A stretch of 30,499 nt of DNA. It comes from CAYNQN01 sp964530525. Lineage in GTDB: Bacteria > Actinomycetota > Acidimicrobiia > Acidimicrobiales > Acidimicrobilacustridaceae. Below are positions 1 to 7,713 of this stretch, piece by piece. The first letter of the stretch is position 1. Every line of letters begins with the position of its first letter. Under the pieces are notes generated by a model. That model was not told the origin of the DNA. It was given only the letters and a program-made list of their open reading frames with translations, and did not search any database. The position numbers and the translations under genes were made by a program. The stretch spans positions 1 through 30,499 of the forward strand of contig CAZHBH010000025.1 of NCBI GenBank assembly GCA_964530525.1, written 5' to 3'.

Positions 1-94
1 GGACCTCGCCGCTGCGCACGACCAGGTCGATGCCGCGGAGGATCTCGTTGCCCCCCGCGCTCGCTCGCAGCCCTTCCATCTTCAGCTCGCTCAT
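1..94 (-). CDS. sufC: SufC, Fe-S assembly ATPase (N-terminal part, runs off the left edge)
   Basis: Only the first 31 codons are present. They begin MSELKMEGLRAS and continue with NEILRGIDL and RSGEV, the usual start of the SufC ABC-type ATPase, just before its Walker A motif (not in the window). SufC powers the cytoplasmic SufBC2D scaffold that builds Fe-S clusters. The ATG is at 94-92. It follows the Rieske ferredoxin gene on the same strand with a 61-bp gap, and sufD lies before that, so the order sufD-ferredoxin-sufC supports the call. Too little is visible to judge whether the protein is intact. Confidence 0.85.
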   Translation of the reverse strand, partial: MSELKMEGLRASAGGNEILRGIDLVVRSGEV

Positions 95-155
95 GGCTTG
101 GCCTCCACCGCACTGGACGCTGACCCTTGGTGCGGCACATCGCCGGTACGGGCTC

Positions 156-470
156 TCATGGCAGGTCCACCCACACGTCCTCGCCGTCTATGCGAACCTC
201 GTAGGTGGGCGTGGGCTGCGTGGCAGGCAGCGACGACGGCTCCCCCGTCACGAGGGAGAAGCGGCTGCCGTGCTTCCAGCACTCGATCTCCAACTCGTCG
301 GGGTCGACCTCTCCTTCGGAGAGGGAGATGTCCTGGTGCGTGCATCGATCGCCGATGCAGTACCAGTCGTCCTCGATGCGGACCAGGGCCAGGCGCGCCT
401 CGCCCAGATCGAATCGCCTGGCCTCGCCGGGGGCGAGGTCGTGGATGGAGCAGACCCGCTCCAAGGTCAC
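156..470 (-). CDS. Rieske-type [2Fe-2S] ferredoxin of the suf operon
   Basis: A 104-residue cytoplasmic protein with one Rieske domain and no membrane segment. The cluster-binding pairs are visible: C43-T-H45 and C64-W-K-H67, followed by G-S-R-F. This is the small bacterial non-haem Rieske ferredoxin (dioxygenase-ferredoxin type) often found between sufD and sufC in actinobacteria. It probably supplies electrons or handles a cluster during SUF assembly, but its exact role there is not established. The GTG start at 470-468 overlaps the sufD stop in a GTGA overlap, which indicates translational coupling. Confidence 0.85.
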   Translation of the reverse strand: MTLERVCSIHDLAPGEARRFDLGEARLALVRIEDDWYCIGDRCTHQDISLSEGEVDPDELEIECWKHGSRFSLVTGEPSSLPATQPTPTYEVRIDGEDVWVDLP

Positions 471-1660
471 CTTGCGAGCCTCCGATCCATCTCGAGCTCC
501 AGGAGCCGTGCCACCGTGGGCACCGGCACCCTCTCGAAGACCTCGCCGAAGAACCCGGCCACCAGCAGACGCTCCGCCACGTGCGTGGGCACGCCCCTGC
601 TCTCCAGGTAGAAGCGCTGGTCCTCACCTATCGGCCCCACCGTGGAGGCGTGGGAGCAGCGCACGTCGCTGTTCTCGATCTCGAGGTTGGGCACCGACTC
701 GGCCCATGCCCCCTCCGAGAGCTTGATGTTGTGGTTGGTCTGGAAGGCGTTGGTGCCGCGAGCCTCCTTGCCCACGTGGATAAGGCCGGTGTACACGGAG
801 TGCGAGGTGTCGCCCACCACTCCCTTGAAGAGCAGGTTGCTGGTGGTGTCGGGGGCGAGGTGGTCCTGGAAGGTCCGGTAGTCGAGCATCTGGGAGCTCT
901 CGCCGAAGTACACGGCGAGGAGGTCCCCCGTGGCCCCACGCCCCACGAGGCGACAGTCGGTCCGCGAGCGGGCGTAGTCGCCCCCGAGCCCAGCCTGCAG
1001 CGCCATGAGGGTTGCCTCTTGGCCCACGCTGCTCACCTGCGAGGCGATCTGCCACACGGAGTGAGCGCGGTCCTGCACGGTCACGTGCTGGAGACGCGCC
1101 GTCTGCCCCACGTCCAGTGAGACCACGGGGAGGGCCAGCGCCTCCACCTCGGTGGACCCACCCCACTCCACCACCGTCAGCTGGCTGGCCTCGCCCGCTT
1201 CGACGTGCAGGCGGGGGAACGCCGCGCCACCAGGCTCGTCGAGCCAGTCGATGACCAAGAAGGGATCGTCGACGACCACCCCACGGGGCACCCGCAGCGC
1301 GACGGGCTCGGGAGCCAGCTCCTGGTTGAGGTCGGAGAACAGATCGATCCTGGGAGCTACAGCGGGCACGGACGCTGGGCCCAGCTCGACGCCCTTCGAA
1401 GCCCAGCTCTCGGACAGCTCGGCCATCGCCACGTAACCGTTCAGCATCACCAGCGCACCGGCTCGCTCCGGCAGCGAGGCCATGACCGCCTCGACCTCCT
1501 CGGGGATCCGGCGCTCGTCGGGGCGCTCGGCGGGAGCGAACTCGGACAGGTCGAGCTCGGCGATCCGGCTGTAGCGCCAGACCTCCTCGTCGGTGCTCGG
1601 GACCTGCGCATCGGGCCGACCGGGCGCGCGCAGCATCTCGGCGAGGGTCACGGCGGACAT
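467..1660 (-). CDS. sufD: SufD, Fe-S cluster assembly scaffold subunit
   Basis: A 397-residue protein of normal SufD length. It has a variable helical N-terminus (AEMLRAPGRPDAQVP) and the right-handed beta-helix core shared by SufB and SufD, ending with the conserved stretch around NIKLSEGAWAESVPNLEIEN and DVRCSHASTVG. The C-terminal helices include RLLVAGFFGEVFERVP. It pairs with SufB and SufC in the SufBC2D scaffold. The ATG at 1660 is preceded by a TAGGGT hexamer six bases upstream inside a perfect palindrome, so it may have its own leaderless promoter. sufB, its usual upstream neighbour, is not adjacent here but lies about 28 kb away at the right edge. Confidence 0.92.
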   Translation of the reverse strand: MSAVTLAEMLRAPGRPDAQVPSTDEEVWRYSRIAELDLSEFAPAERPDERRIPEEVEAVMASLPERAGALVMLNGYVAMAELSESWASKGVELGPASVPAVAPRIDLFSDLNQELAPEPVALRVPRGVVVDDPFLVIDWLDEPGGAAFPRLHVEAGEASQLTVVEWGGSTEVEALALPVVSLDVGQTARLQHVTVQDRAHSVWQIASQVSSVGQEATLMALQAGLGGDYARSRTDCRLVGRGATGDLLAVYFGESSQMLDYRTFQDHLAPDTTSNLLFKGVVGDTSHSVYTGLIHVGKEARGTNAFQTNHNIKLSEGAWAESVPNLEIENSDVRCSHASTVGPIGEDQRFYLESRGVPTHVAERLLVAGFFGEVFERVPVPTVARLLELEMDRRLAR

Positions 1661-1688
1661 GCAATTACCCTATCGCCATAGGGGAAAT
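1661..1688 (-). promoter_or_regulatory. Candidate leaderless promoter with palindromic operator for sufD
   Basis: Read on the minus strand, TAGGGT (positions 1672-1667) matches an actinobacterial TANNNT -10 box and ends six bases before the sufD ATG, the spacing expected for a leaderless transcript. It lies within the perfect inverted repeat CCCTAT-N4-ATAGGG (1668-1683), so a dimeric regulator bound there would cover the -10. I see no convincing -35 box. Which protein would bind is unknown; a SufR/Rrf2-type regulator is only a guess. Confidence 0.4.
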
Positions 1689-1731
1689 TCGAGCCAGGCG
1701 AGGCCGGAGCTCCCTCCCCCGCGGCAAGCTC

Positions 1732-2976
1732 CTACAGCTTCGAGGTCCGGTGGAGGAAGGCCGCTGCTGCTTGGCGCGTCACCGGATCGCCTGGCCGAAA
1801 CGTGCCCTCCGCAAACCCCTGAGCCACGCCGGACTCGGTCGCCCAAGCGATCTCCGGGCAGAAGGGGTGGTCCACCTGCACGTCGAGGAACGGCGCGACG
1901 GCGCACGGCGTGCGCGGAGCGCCGGAGATGCGATGGAGGAACGCCACCACCGCCTGGCGCGTCACGGGATCTTCGGGCCGGAAGGTGCCGTCGTCGTAGC
2001 CCTCGGCCAGACCGTTCGACGCCATCCACGAGATCTCACCGCAGAACGGGTGCCAGTCGCCCACGTCATCGAACGGCGGCACGGCGCAGGCGGGCTGGGT
2101 GCCCTGCGGCGAGCCCGAGTACCGGTAGAGGAAGGCGGCGAGGGTCTGGCGGAAGACCCACGTCGCGGGTCGGAACGTGGCGTCGGGGTAACCGGTGGTC
2201 AGGCCCTCGTCGACCATCCAGGCGATCTCGACGCCGAAGGGGTGGCCCTCCTGGACGTCGTAGAAGCCCGACGGGCCCGGCGTGCCTCGGCAACCCGTGC
2301 CGTCGGAGTACACCTGGAAGCTGCCCCACCTGATGTGGGCCCAAGACTGGTAGCCCTCCACGTAGGGGTACTCCACGAGGGTGCCCCCGTGGCACGCCAG
2401 CATGCGACCCGGATCGCGCCGCTCCGTGTAGTAGTCGAAGGGCTCTACGTAGTGCAGGTGCGGCCCGCACTCGCCGTTGTGGTCGGGAGAGCGGGACCCT
2501 CCCATCCCGGTGTCGCCCACCGTCCCCAGCACCGTGTTCTCGTCCACCCAGTCGCCCACGCTCACGAACACCTGGTCGAGGTGCCAGTAGTTGGACCACT
2601 GCCCGTCGTCGCCACCCGGGTCGTGGTCTACGTCCACGTAGTTGGCCTGGGGCGAGCAACCGGGCTCACCCCTGTGCACCTGCACGACGCGCCCTGCGCC
2701 GGCGGCGTACACGAGCGTCCCCTTCGGAACCAGGAAGTCGATGGCCCAAGTGGGGTGGTGGTTGGTGCCACGCAGCCAGCACTCCGGCGCAGGGCTCTGG
2801 AAGGTGCAGCCCTGCCACGCCTTGCTCCCGTCTATCCCGTAGCGCAGCGGCAGCCAGTCGGGCGGGCTGTACTGGCCAGGCCCGGCAGCCCCCGCCGGCG
2901 CCGCAGCGAGGGGACCCACGACCAGGGCCGAGGCGATGAGGCAGAGCGCGCCCAACACCATGCGAGCTACGGGCAT
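1732..2976 (-). CDS. Secreted M23 family metallopeptidase with three C-terminal SLH repeats
   Basis: The chosen ATG at 2976 gives a 414-residue protein starting MPVARMVLGALCLIASALVV, a clear signal peptide ending near PAGAAG. An ATG at 2961 is also possible; the open frame extends to 3144 but would bury the signal. The M23 (LytM-like) domain shows a zinc-binding H...D element in HPTWAIDF, the beta strands typical of peptidoglycan endopeptidases and the H-L-H motif in CGPHLHYV. Three S-layer-homology-like repeats follow, each with HPF, EI.W, G(Y/F)..(G/A)TFRP and RQ..AAFL-type signatures. The family cleaves cell-wall peptide cross-links, and SLH repeats would tether it to the cell surface. sufD follows 71 bp downstream on the same strand but is unlikely to be functionally linked. 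Confidence 0.85.
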   Translation of the reverse strand: MPVARMVLGALCLIASALVVGPLAAAPAGAAGPGQYSPPDWLPLRYGIDGSKAWQGCTFQSPAPECWLRGTNHHPTWAIDFLVPKGTLVYAAGAGRVVQVHRGEPGCSPQANYVDVDHDPGGDDGQWSNYWHLDQVFVSVGDWVDENTVLGTVGDTGMGGSRSPDHNGECGPHLHYVEPFDYYTERRDPGRMLACHGGTLVEYPYVEGYQSWAHIRWGSFQVYSDGTGCRGTPGPSGFYDVQEGHPFGVEIAWMVDEGLTTGYPDATFRPATWVFRQTLAAFLYRYSGSPQGTQPACAVPPFDDVGDWHPFCGEISWMASNGLAEGYDDGTFRPEDPVTRQAVVAFLHRISGAPRTPCAVAPFLDVQVDHPFCPEIAWATESGVAQGFAEGTFRPGDPVTRQAAAAFLHRTSKL

Positions 2977-3061
2977 GCGACGAATTCTGCCAGCTGGGCG
3001 CCGCGAAGAGGCGTCTGCCGGGACCGCGCTTGCACCCGCACCTGGCCCAGTCTTCCCGGCA

Positions 3062-3184
3062 GTGGTCACGTGGGGACCGATCGAGCAAGCCGAACCGGTC
3101 TTCGCTGCACGGGTGAAGCCCCTGTTCGACGCCGGACGGCACAAGGCGGTCGCCGCCCTGCGCGCCGACGGATCAGGTCAGGTC
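3062..3184 (+). pseudogene. N-terminal remnant of a PPOX-type (pyridoxamine-phosphate-oxidase-like) protein
   Basis: From a GTG at 3062 the frame reads VVTWGPIEQAEPVFAARVKP, then LFDAGRHKAVAALRADGS. This resembles the opening of small actinobacterial PPOX/F420-type split-barrel proteins (a LA.RV...FD..RHK..ATLR.DGS pattern). The similarity stops at about 3180, after which the frame runs into sequence that reads better as the antisense GNAT remnant. The flavin-binding barrel is missing. I infer a truncated gene; the family call comes from about 40 residues only. Confidence 0.4.
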
Positions 3185-3369
3185 GAGGCGCACCAGCACC
3201 CGCACAGCTGCGCCACCAGCTCTCCGCGAGACGGGCCTCGCAGCTCGTCGTTGAGCTTCGAGGGGATGCGGTGCGAGAGGCACCAACACACGTTGGCGTC
3301 GGGACGCTTGGGGCCGATCACCTGGCGGACGTCATCGAACACGTCGGCCGGGCGCACGTCGAAGGGCAC
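3178..3369 (-). pseudogene. N-terminal remnant of a GNAT-like acetyltransferase
   Basis: From a GTG at 3369 the minus strand encodes VPFDVRPADVFDDVRQVIGP, then DANVCWCLSHRIPSKLN and LRGPSRGELVAQLC. The CWCLS.RIPSK and RGP.RGE elements are typical of the first third of a GNAT-fold acetyltransferase group. The match ends at a stop at 3180-3178, only 63 residues in, so the acetyl-CoA-binding region is missing. The truncation point coincides with that of the convergent PPOX remnant, which suggests one deletion removed both C-termini. The rest of 2977-3562 (before 3062 and after 3369) holds nothing I can support, apart from a C/G-rich run near 3468-3486. Confidence 0.5.
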
Positions 3370-3562
3370 CAGATCAGTCTTCCATCGTGAGATTCTGCCC
3401 CGCCATCGCCTGGCGGGCCACGGCTTGCTCGGTCTGCGTGGAACAGTCGTCCGATGCCAACCCGTGCCCCCCCCGCCGCCGCCGGGGTGAGACGTCCGCT
3501 CTCGCGTTGCCGACCGTGGAGCCGCACCGGTCGGGGCCGACGAGAAGGCTACGGTCACCTAG

Positions 3563-4543
3563 ATGAGAGCAGCGCGATCACCAAGGTCGGAGCTGGAACG
3601 CGCTCGTTCGGGCGATCGGTCTGCGGTGGCCCGCCTCCTCTCCGCCGCGGAGCGAGGTGGCGACGAGGCCCGCGACGTCGGCAGGGCGATCCACTCCTTC
3701 GGTGGCGACTCCTACACCGTTGGGATCACCGGCGCTCCCGGTGCAGGGAAGTCGACCCTGGTCGGGCGCCTGGTGGGCGAGCTCACCTCGGAGCCCGCCG
3801 GGGAGGCCGCCACCTTCGAGGTGGCCGTGCTGGCCATAGACCCCTCGTCGCCGTTCACCCGCGGAGCGCTGCTGGGCGACCGCGTCAGGATGCACGAGCA
3901 CGACCTGGACCCGAGGGTCTTCATCAGGTCGATGGCCACCAGGGGACAGCTCGGAGGGCTCGCGCCAGCCACCCGGGATGCGGTGCGCGTCCTGGACGCC
4001 GTGGGCTTCAAGTGGATCCTCGTCGAGACGGTTGGCGTTGGCCAGGTCGAGCTGGAGGTCGCCGGTGAGGCCGACACCACGGTGGTGGTGGTGAACCCGG
4101 GATGGGGAGACGAGATCCAGGCGGCCAAAGCAGGTCTGCTCGAGGTGGCGGACATCTTCGCCCTCAACAAGGCCGACCGCGCCGGGGCGGCACAGACCAG
4201 GCGGGACCTCGAGCTGATGCTCGACATGACGAAGGTCCAGGACGGCTCCTGGGTTCCTCCGGTGATCGACGTCGTGGCGACCGCCGGCGAAGGCGTCGGT
4301 CGCCTCGCGGATGCGATCCGGTCGCACCTCTCGACGATCGAGTCGCAAGGCGTGCTCCGGGCGAGGCGTGAGACGAGGATGGACAACCAGCTGGCGGCGA
4401 TCATCGCCTCACGACTTCACCAGCTGGCCCTGGACGCCTGCTCGGGTGACGAGTACGAGGAGCTGCGCGAGGACTTGGTGGAGCGCCGGATCGATCCATA
4501 CGAGGCGGCCGAGAGGTTGATGCGAGCGGCGGCGTTGGGCTGA
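3563..4543 (+). CDS. meaB: MeaB/ArgK-family GTPase, chaperone of a B12-dependent acyl-CoA mutase
   Basis: A 326-residue G3E-type GTPase of normal MeaB length. Motifs in order are Walker A GAPGAGKST (57-65), AIDPSSPFTRGALLGDRVRM (switch region), ETVGVGQ and the guanine-specificity motif NKAD. MeaB proteins gate adenosylcobalamin delivery to methylmalonyl-CoA-type mutases and protect or reactivate them. The mutase it presumably serves is encoded at 7714-9814 on the same strand, separated by the oppositely oriented MmgE/PrpD gene. The ATG at 3563 has no clear Shine-Dalgarno site, but a TACGGT hexamer lies seven bases upstream (3549-3554), compatible with a leaderless message. Confidence 0.93.
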   Translation: MRAARSPRSELERARSGDRSAVARLLSAAERGGDEARDVGRAIHSFGGDSYTVGITGAPGAGKSTLVGRLVGELTSEPAGEAATFEVAVLAIDPSSPFTRGALLGDRVRMHEHDLDPRVFIRSMATRGQLGGLAPATRDAVRVLDAVGFKWILVETVGVGQVELEVAGEADTTVVVVNPGWGDEIQAAKAGLLEVADIFALNKADRAGAAQTRRDLELMLDMTKVQDGSWVPPVIDVVATAGEGVGRLADAIRSHLSTIESQGVLRARRETRMDNQLAAIIASRLHQLALDACSGDEYEELREDLVERRIDPYEAAERLMRAAALG

Positions 4544-4563
4544 GGCCCCCCGAGACCCTCCGC

Positions 4564-5991
4564 TCAGGGGAACGAGGAAGGATCCGGATCCCCGACCGGA
4601 CCGAGGATCTCCCCGAGGCCCTCGACCACCTCTGCCACCGGCACGTCGTCGCTGCTGATCAGACCATCCATCAGGGAGAGGGCAGCTCCGCTCCCCTCTT
4701 CGGTGGCGCCGTACCGCCTGCACCACGACCTGAAGCGCTCCCTAAGCACCAGGGGGTCGATCGGGCGGGCCGGATCGCCGAGCCGCACGTCGAGCTGCCG
4801 CTGCACCTCGGACCCGTCTCGGCACGAGAGAGAGATGGAGGTTGGCGTCCGTTCGGGGTACCTCCTGGTGAAGTCCTCGTCGGCGACGACTTGGATCCTC
4901 GAAGCCAACTCGTGGACCTCCTGGAGGGCACGGGAACGAGGCGTCATCGCGTCAGGACCGCAGTCGCCCGACATCAGCGCCACGGCCGTCGCGTACGGAA
5001 GGCTCGTGTCGCATTCGGCCCAGCCTGCACCGGGAGCGGTGTGCCGCCCCACCAGCAGCTTCGCCAGCTCGTAGGTGCGCACCTCGACCGAGTCGATCGA
5101 TCTCGCGACGCCTGGGCCCAGCTCCTCGCGGATCTGCTGAGCCAGCTCTATGGCTCCATGGGCATGACGACAGGCGGCGAACGGCTTGAAGTAGACCCGG
5201 GCGACGGCAGGAGCCAGATCTGCGAGAGCGCGCTCTCTCAGGACTGCAGACGGCACCCCTGCGAGAGCTCCGAGGCCCCTGGGGTCCTCTAGCACCGCTG
5301 TGCCGCCTCCCACCCCGTCCCGGGCCAGCTCGGCAGCGCGGACCCCGGCCATGGCAGCGGCACCGGCGTGCAGCGGCCGCGAGGGCCCCCACGCGAACGT
5401 AGAGAGGGGTGCGATCAAGGCCGCCGTTCCCATGGCTTGCACGGTCGAGTCGACCGACAGGTCCATCAGCGCAGCTGAGGCAGCCGCCGCAGCGAGGGCT
5501 CCCACGGGTCCCGATGGGCAGATGCCACGCTCGGTGAGCTGCGGATGCAGGCACCTCCCCACCCTGCCCATCACCTCGTACCCGACCAGGACGGCCTCGA
5601 GGAGCTCTCGCGAACTGCTCCTGCGGTCCTGGGCGACGGCGAGGGCAGCGGGGACGACCACCTCCCCGGGGTGCAACCCCGAATCGGCGAGGCCGTCCCC
5701 TATGTCGAAGACGTGAGCTGCGGTTCCATGGATCTGGGCAGCATCGGCGGCCGACACGCGCTCTGTCGTTCCGATCGAGCACACACCACCCCTCGACGAG
5801 ACCGCACCGGCCGCGAGCGCCCGAGCCGCAGGAGAGGGCGCACCCAGCACCACCGTCGCCAAGGCATCGACCACGCAAAGTCCCACCGCGTTCCTGGAGG
5901 CGCCGTCGAGCGGCAGGGATCGAGCGATCTCCCACACCTCGCCGGCGAGGCCACCAGCGTGTTCCGCCGGGCGAGTTGCGACCTCTGGCAT
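4564..5991 (-). CDS. MmgE/PrpD family protein (2-methylcitrate dehydratase / aconitate decarboxylase fold)
   Basis: A 475-residue protein starting MPEVATRPAEHAGGLAGEVW; the frame extends to 6036 but this ATG fits the family start. Typical MmgE/PrpD stretches are visible: VVDALATVVLG, QIHGTAAHVFDIGD, HPGEVVVPAALAVAQ and YFKPFAACRHAHGAIE (the substrate-pocket HxxxC-type region lies in the last). The family includes 2-methylcitrate dehydratase, cis-aconitate decarboxylase, iminodisuccinate epimerase and many unassigned catabolic enzymes, so the reaction is open. It is divergent from the RidA-to-HyuB operon across 206 bp and probably shares its regulator. TACGAT lies six bases before the ATG, again a leaderless-type arrangement. 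Confidence 0.85.
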   Translation of the reverse strand: MPEVATRPAEHAGGLAGEVWEIARSLPLDGASRNAVGLCVVDALATVVLGAPSPAARALAAGAVSSRGGVCSIGTTERVSAADAAQIHGTAAHVFDIGDGLADSGLHPGEVVVPAALAVAQDRRSSSRELLEAVLVGYEVMGRVGRCLHPQLTERGICPSGPVGALAAAAASAALMDLSVDSTVQAMGTAALIAPLSTFAWGPSRPLHAGAAAMAGVRAAELARDGVGGGTAVLEDPRGLGALAGVPSAVLRERALADLAPAVARVYFKPFAACRHAHGAIELAQQIREELGPGVARSIDSVEVRTYELAKLLVGRHTAPGAGWAECDTSLPYATAVALMSGDCGPDAMTPRSRALQEVHELASRIQVVADEDFTRRYPERTPTSISLSCRDGSEVQRQLDVRLGDPARPIDPLVLRERFRSWCRRYGATEEGSGAALSLMDGLISSDDVPVAEVVEGLGEILGPVGDPDPSSFP

Positions 5992-6115
5992 CTCTCGATC
6001 GTATGCCAGATGGGAAGCACAGCCGCAGCATTGCATGCCTATGAGAGCTCGTGAGATTCCAGATTTCTACTTCTACCTCTTGAAGTCGACTGAGCGGAGT
6101 GTTAAACCGCTTGTG

Positions 6116-6126
6116 ATTGCATACAA
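6116..6126 (+). promoter_or_regulatory. Candidate GntR operator, site 1 (MmgE/PrpD - RidA divergent promoter)
   Basis: ATTGCATACAA in the middle of the 206-bp divergent intergenic region. The 13-bp core GTGATTGCATACA (6113-6125) recurs exactly, in opposite orientation, upstream of the SDR at 26314-26326, and a one-mismatch version lies upstream of the acyl-CoA dehydrogenase/luciferase-like pair. The element is an imperfect ATTG-N4-CAAT palindrome, the size and type bound by GntR/FCD repressors. A GntR/FCD gene lies within the island. Binding itself is inference. Confidence 0.5.
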
Positions 6127-6148
6127 CTGTTGAACGCGAGTCCAACAG
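6127..6148. promoter_or_regulatory. Inverted repeat next to operator site 1
   Basis: CTGTTGAA, six bases, then TCCAACAG: 8-bp arms with one mismatch, immediately downstream of the GntR-like box and about 50 bp before the RidA start. This could be a second operator or a 5'-leader hairpin. No comparable copy was noticed at the other two promoters. Confidence 0.3.
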
Positions 6149-6197
6149 GCGATCAAACCCGTTGTCCTGCACCAGCGAGAGTCGATGGAGTGCTGAT

Positions 6198-6659
6198 GTG
6201 AGCACCAGGCAGGGAAGGCACGGCGCCGAACCCGTCCTGGAGCGCGCCGCAGGGGCTTCCGAAGCTCTGGGTCCGAGGCACGAGGTGATCCGTCCCCCCT
6301 CCGATGAGCTCTACTCGCCGAGTCCTCTGGCAACCCCAGCCGTGAGGACCGGGGGGCTTCTGTTCATCGCCGGGCAGGTCGGTCGCGACATGCATGGCAA
6401 GACGGTGGAGGGTGGCATCGTCGCCCAGTACCACCAGGCGTTGGAGAACATCCGGACAGTCCTCGTGGCCGCAGGCGCCGACCTGAGCCACATCGTCAGG
6501 TTGACTCACTACGTGACGGAAGTGGAATCGATCCCCGACCTGCTGGAGGCCCGAAGTGCCTACTTCCCGGCCGGGGCACCTCCTTCTTCCACCGTCGGAG
6601 TCGTCGGGCTGGCCCGGCCGGAGTGGTTCATCGAGGTGGACGCCATAGCGGCGTCGTGA
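6198..6659 (+). CDS. RidA (YjgF/YER057c/UK114) family protein lacking the catalytic arginine
   Basis: I chose the GTG at 6198 because GGAG (6187-6190) sits seven bases upstream; the frame is open from 6117, but the extra residues have no family character. The product is 153 residues, longer than the usual 128-130 by an N-terminal tail. The core runs from VIRPPSDELYSP through FIAGQVG to FIEVDAIAAS. RidA proteins hydrolyse reactive enamines/imines using an arginine (Arg105 in E. coli RidA). Here the aligned segment reads GAPPSSTVGV with serine (about S130), so classical deaminase activity is doubtful. It is the first gene of the eight-gene catabolic operon and may act on an unsaturated intermediate or bind a ligand. 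Confidence 0.85.
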   Translation: MSTRQGRHGAEPVLERAAGASEALGPRHEVIRPPSDELYSPSPLATPAVRTGGLLFIAGQVGRDMHGKTVEGGIVAQYHQALENIRTVLVAAGADLSHIVRLTHYVTEVESIPDLLEARSAYFPAGAPPSSTVGVVGLARPEWFIEVDAIAAS

Positions 6660-6678
6660 GCATCCAGGAGGGAAGACC

Positions 6679-7710
6679 ATGGAGCATCCAAGGAAGAGGG
6701 GGCGCTGGGCGGTGGTCGCGCTGGTCGCGGCCGTCGCTGTGATCGCAGCGGCGTGTGGAAGCAGCGACAGCTCGTCGAGCAGCGGGACCGATGGCACGGC
6801 AGGGGGGCCTGCGGACCTCGGCTCGGTGACGGTGGCGATCGGTCTGGACGCGGGCTACGCACCGCTGATCGTGGCCGTCGAGAAGGGCTTCTTCGCAGAC
6901 GAAGGGGTCCAGGCGACCACTCGCCAGTTCGCCTCCGGCGTTGAGGCCCAGAACGCCTTGCTGGCAGGCGAGATCGACATCACCATCTCGTCCGAGTCAT
7001 TCCCTGTGCTCGCCAAGGCGCAAGGTGGGGCGTTCCACGTGATGGGCGAGTTCAACTCAGCGGTGAAGCAGCTGGGGCTCGTCGCAACCGGTGACATCAG
7101 CTCGCCACAGGATCTCGTCGGCAAGACCGTGGGCGCCGTCCAGGGTTCCGCTTCCGAGTACTTCATGCTGCGCTACTTCGACACGCACGGGTTGAGCCCC
7201 GACACCGTGAACGTCTCGTACCAGCAGTCGGCAGACATGATCCCGGTCCTGCAGCGCGGAGACATAGACGCGTTCTTCCTCTGGGCTCCTCACCCGGCCC
7301 GCGCCGTCGACACGGTCGAGGGAGCGAAGATCATCGCCTTCAACGGCGACGACGACGTCTACACGCTCATCGACTTCCTGCTCTTCAGCGACAACCTCTA
7401 CAACGACGCTCCCCTGTCGGACGCTTCGCTGAGGGCGATCATGGCGGCCGAGGACTACATCGAGCAGAACCAGGCCGAGACCGTCGCCCTGCTCGCCGAG
7501 GTCCTCGACCTCGAGGAGGCCGCCGCAGAGGCCCAACTGGTCGTGTGGGACAACCGGGTCCAGATCACACCCGACTCGCTCCAGGCCGCCAAGGACACGG
7601 CTGCTTGGCTCGCCGACGGCGGGCGCCTGCAGGGAACGGTGGATTGGAACGCGTTCTTCTCCTCCGACGCCCTCAAGCGCGTCGCAGCGGACCGCGTGAC
7701 CCTGCGCTGA
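6679..7710 (+). CDS. ABC transporter substrate-binding lipoprotein, NMT1/SsuA/TauA type
   Basis: A 343-residue protein with a lipoprotein signal: basic start, hydrophobic VVALVAAVAVIAAA and lipobox cysteine C26, followed by a serine-rich linker. The mature part has NMT1/THI5-like features: VTVAIGLDAGYAPLIVAVEK, GFFADEGVQ, NALLAGEIDI and LVGKTVGAVQGSASEYF. Such proteins bind small organic acids, sulfonates or heterocycles and hand them to an SsuBC/TauBC-type membrane complex. The ATG is preceded by GGAGGG (6669-6674). It lies 19 bp after ridA and 3 bp before the mutase gene. The matching permeases and ATPase are in a separate minus-strand operon (17136-19587). The ligand is unknown. Confidence 0.9.
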   Translation: MEHPRKRGRWAVVALVAAVAVIAAACGSSDSSSSSGTDGTAGGPADLGSVTVAIGLDAGYAPLIVAVEKGFFADEGVQATTRQFASGVEAQNALLAGEIDITISSESFPVLAKAQGGAFHVMGEFNSAVKQLGLVATGDISSPQDLVGKTVGAVQGSASEYFMLRYFDTHGLSPDTVNVSYQQSADMIPVLQRGDIDAFFLWAPHPARAVDTVEGAKIIAFNGDDDVYTLIDFLLFSDNLYNDAPLSDASLRAIMAAEDYIEQNQAETVALLAEVLDLEEAAAEAQLVVWDNRVQITPDSLQAAKDTAAWLADGGRLQGTVDWNAFFSSDALKRVAADRVTLR

Positions 7711-7713
7711 GCT

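Noticed and set aside
1750..3390. A 546-codon plus-strand open frame opposite the M23 gene
   Set aside because: It is an antisense shadow produced by high GC; the minus strand encodes a convincing signal peptide, M23 domain and SLH repeats.
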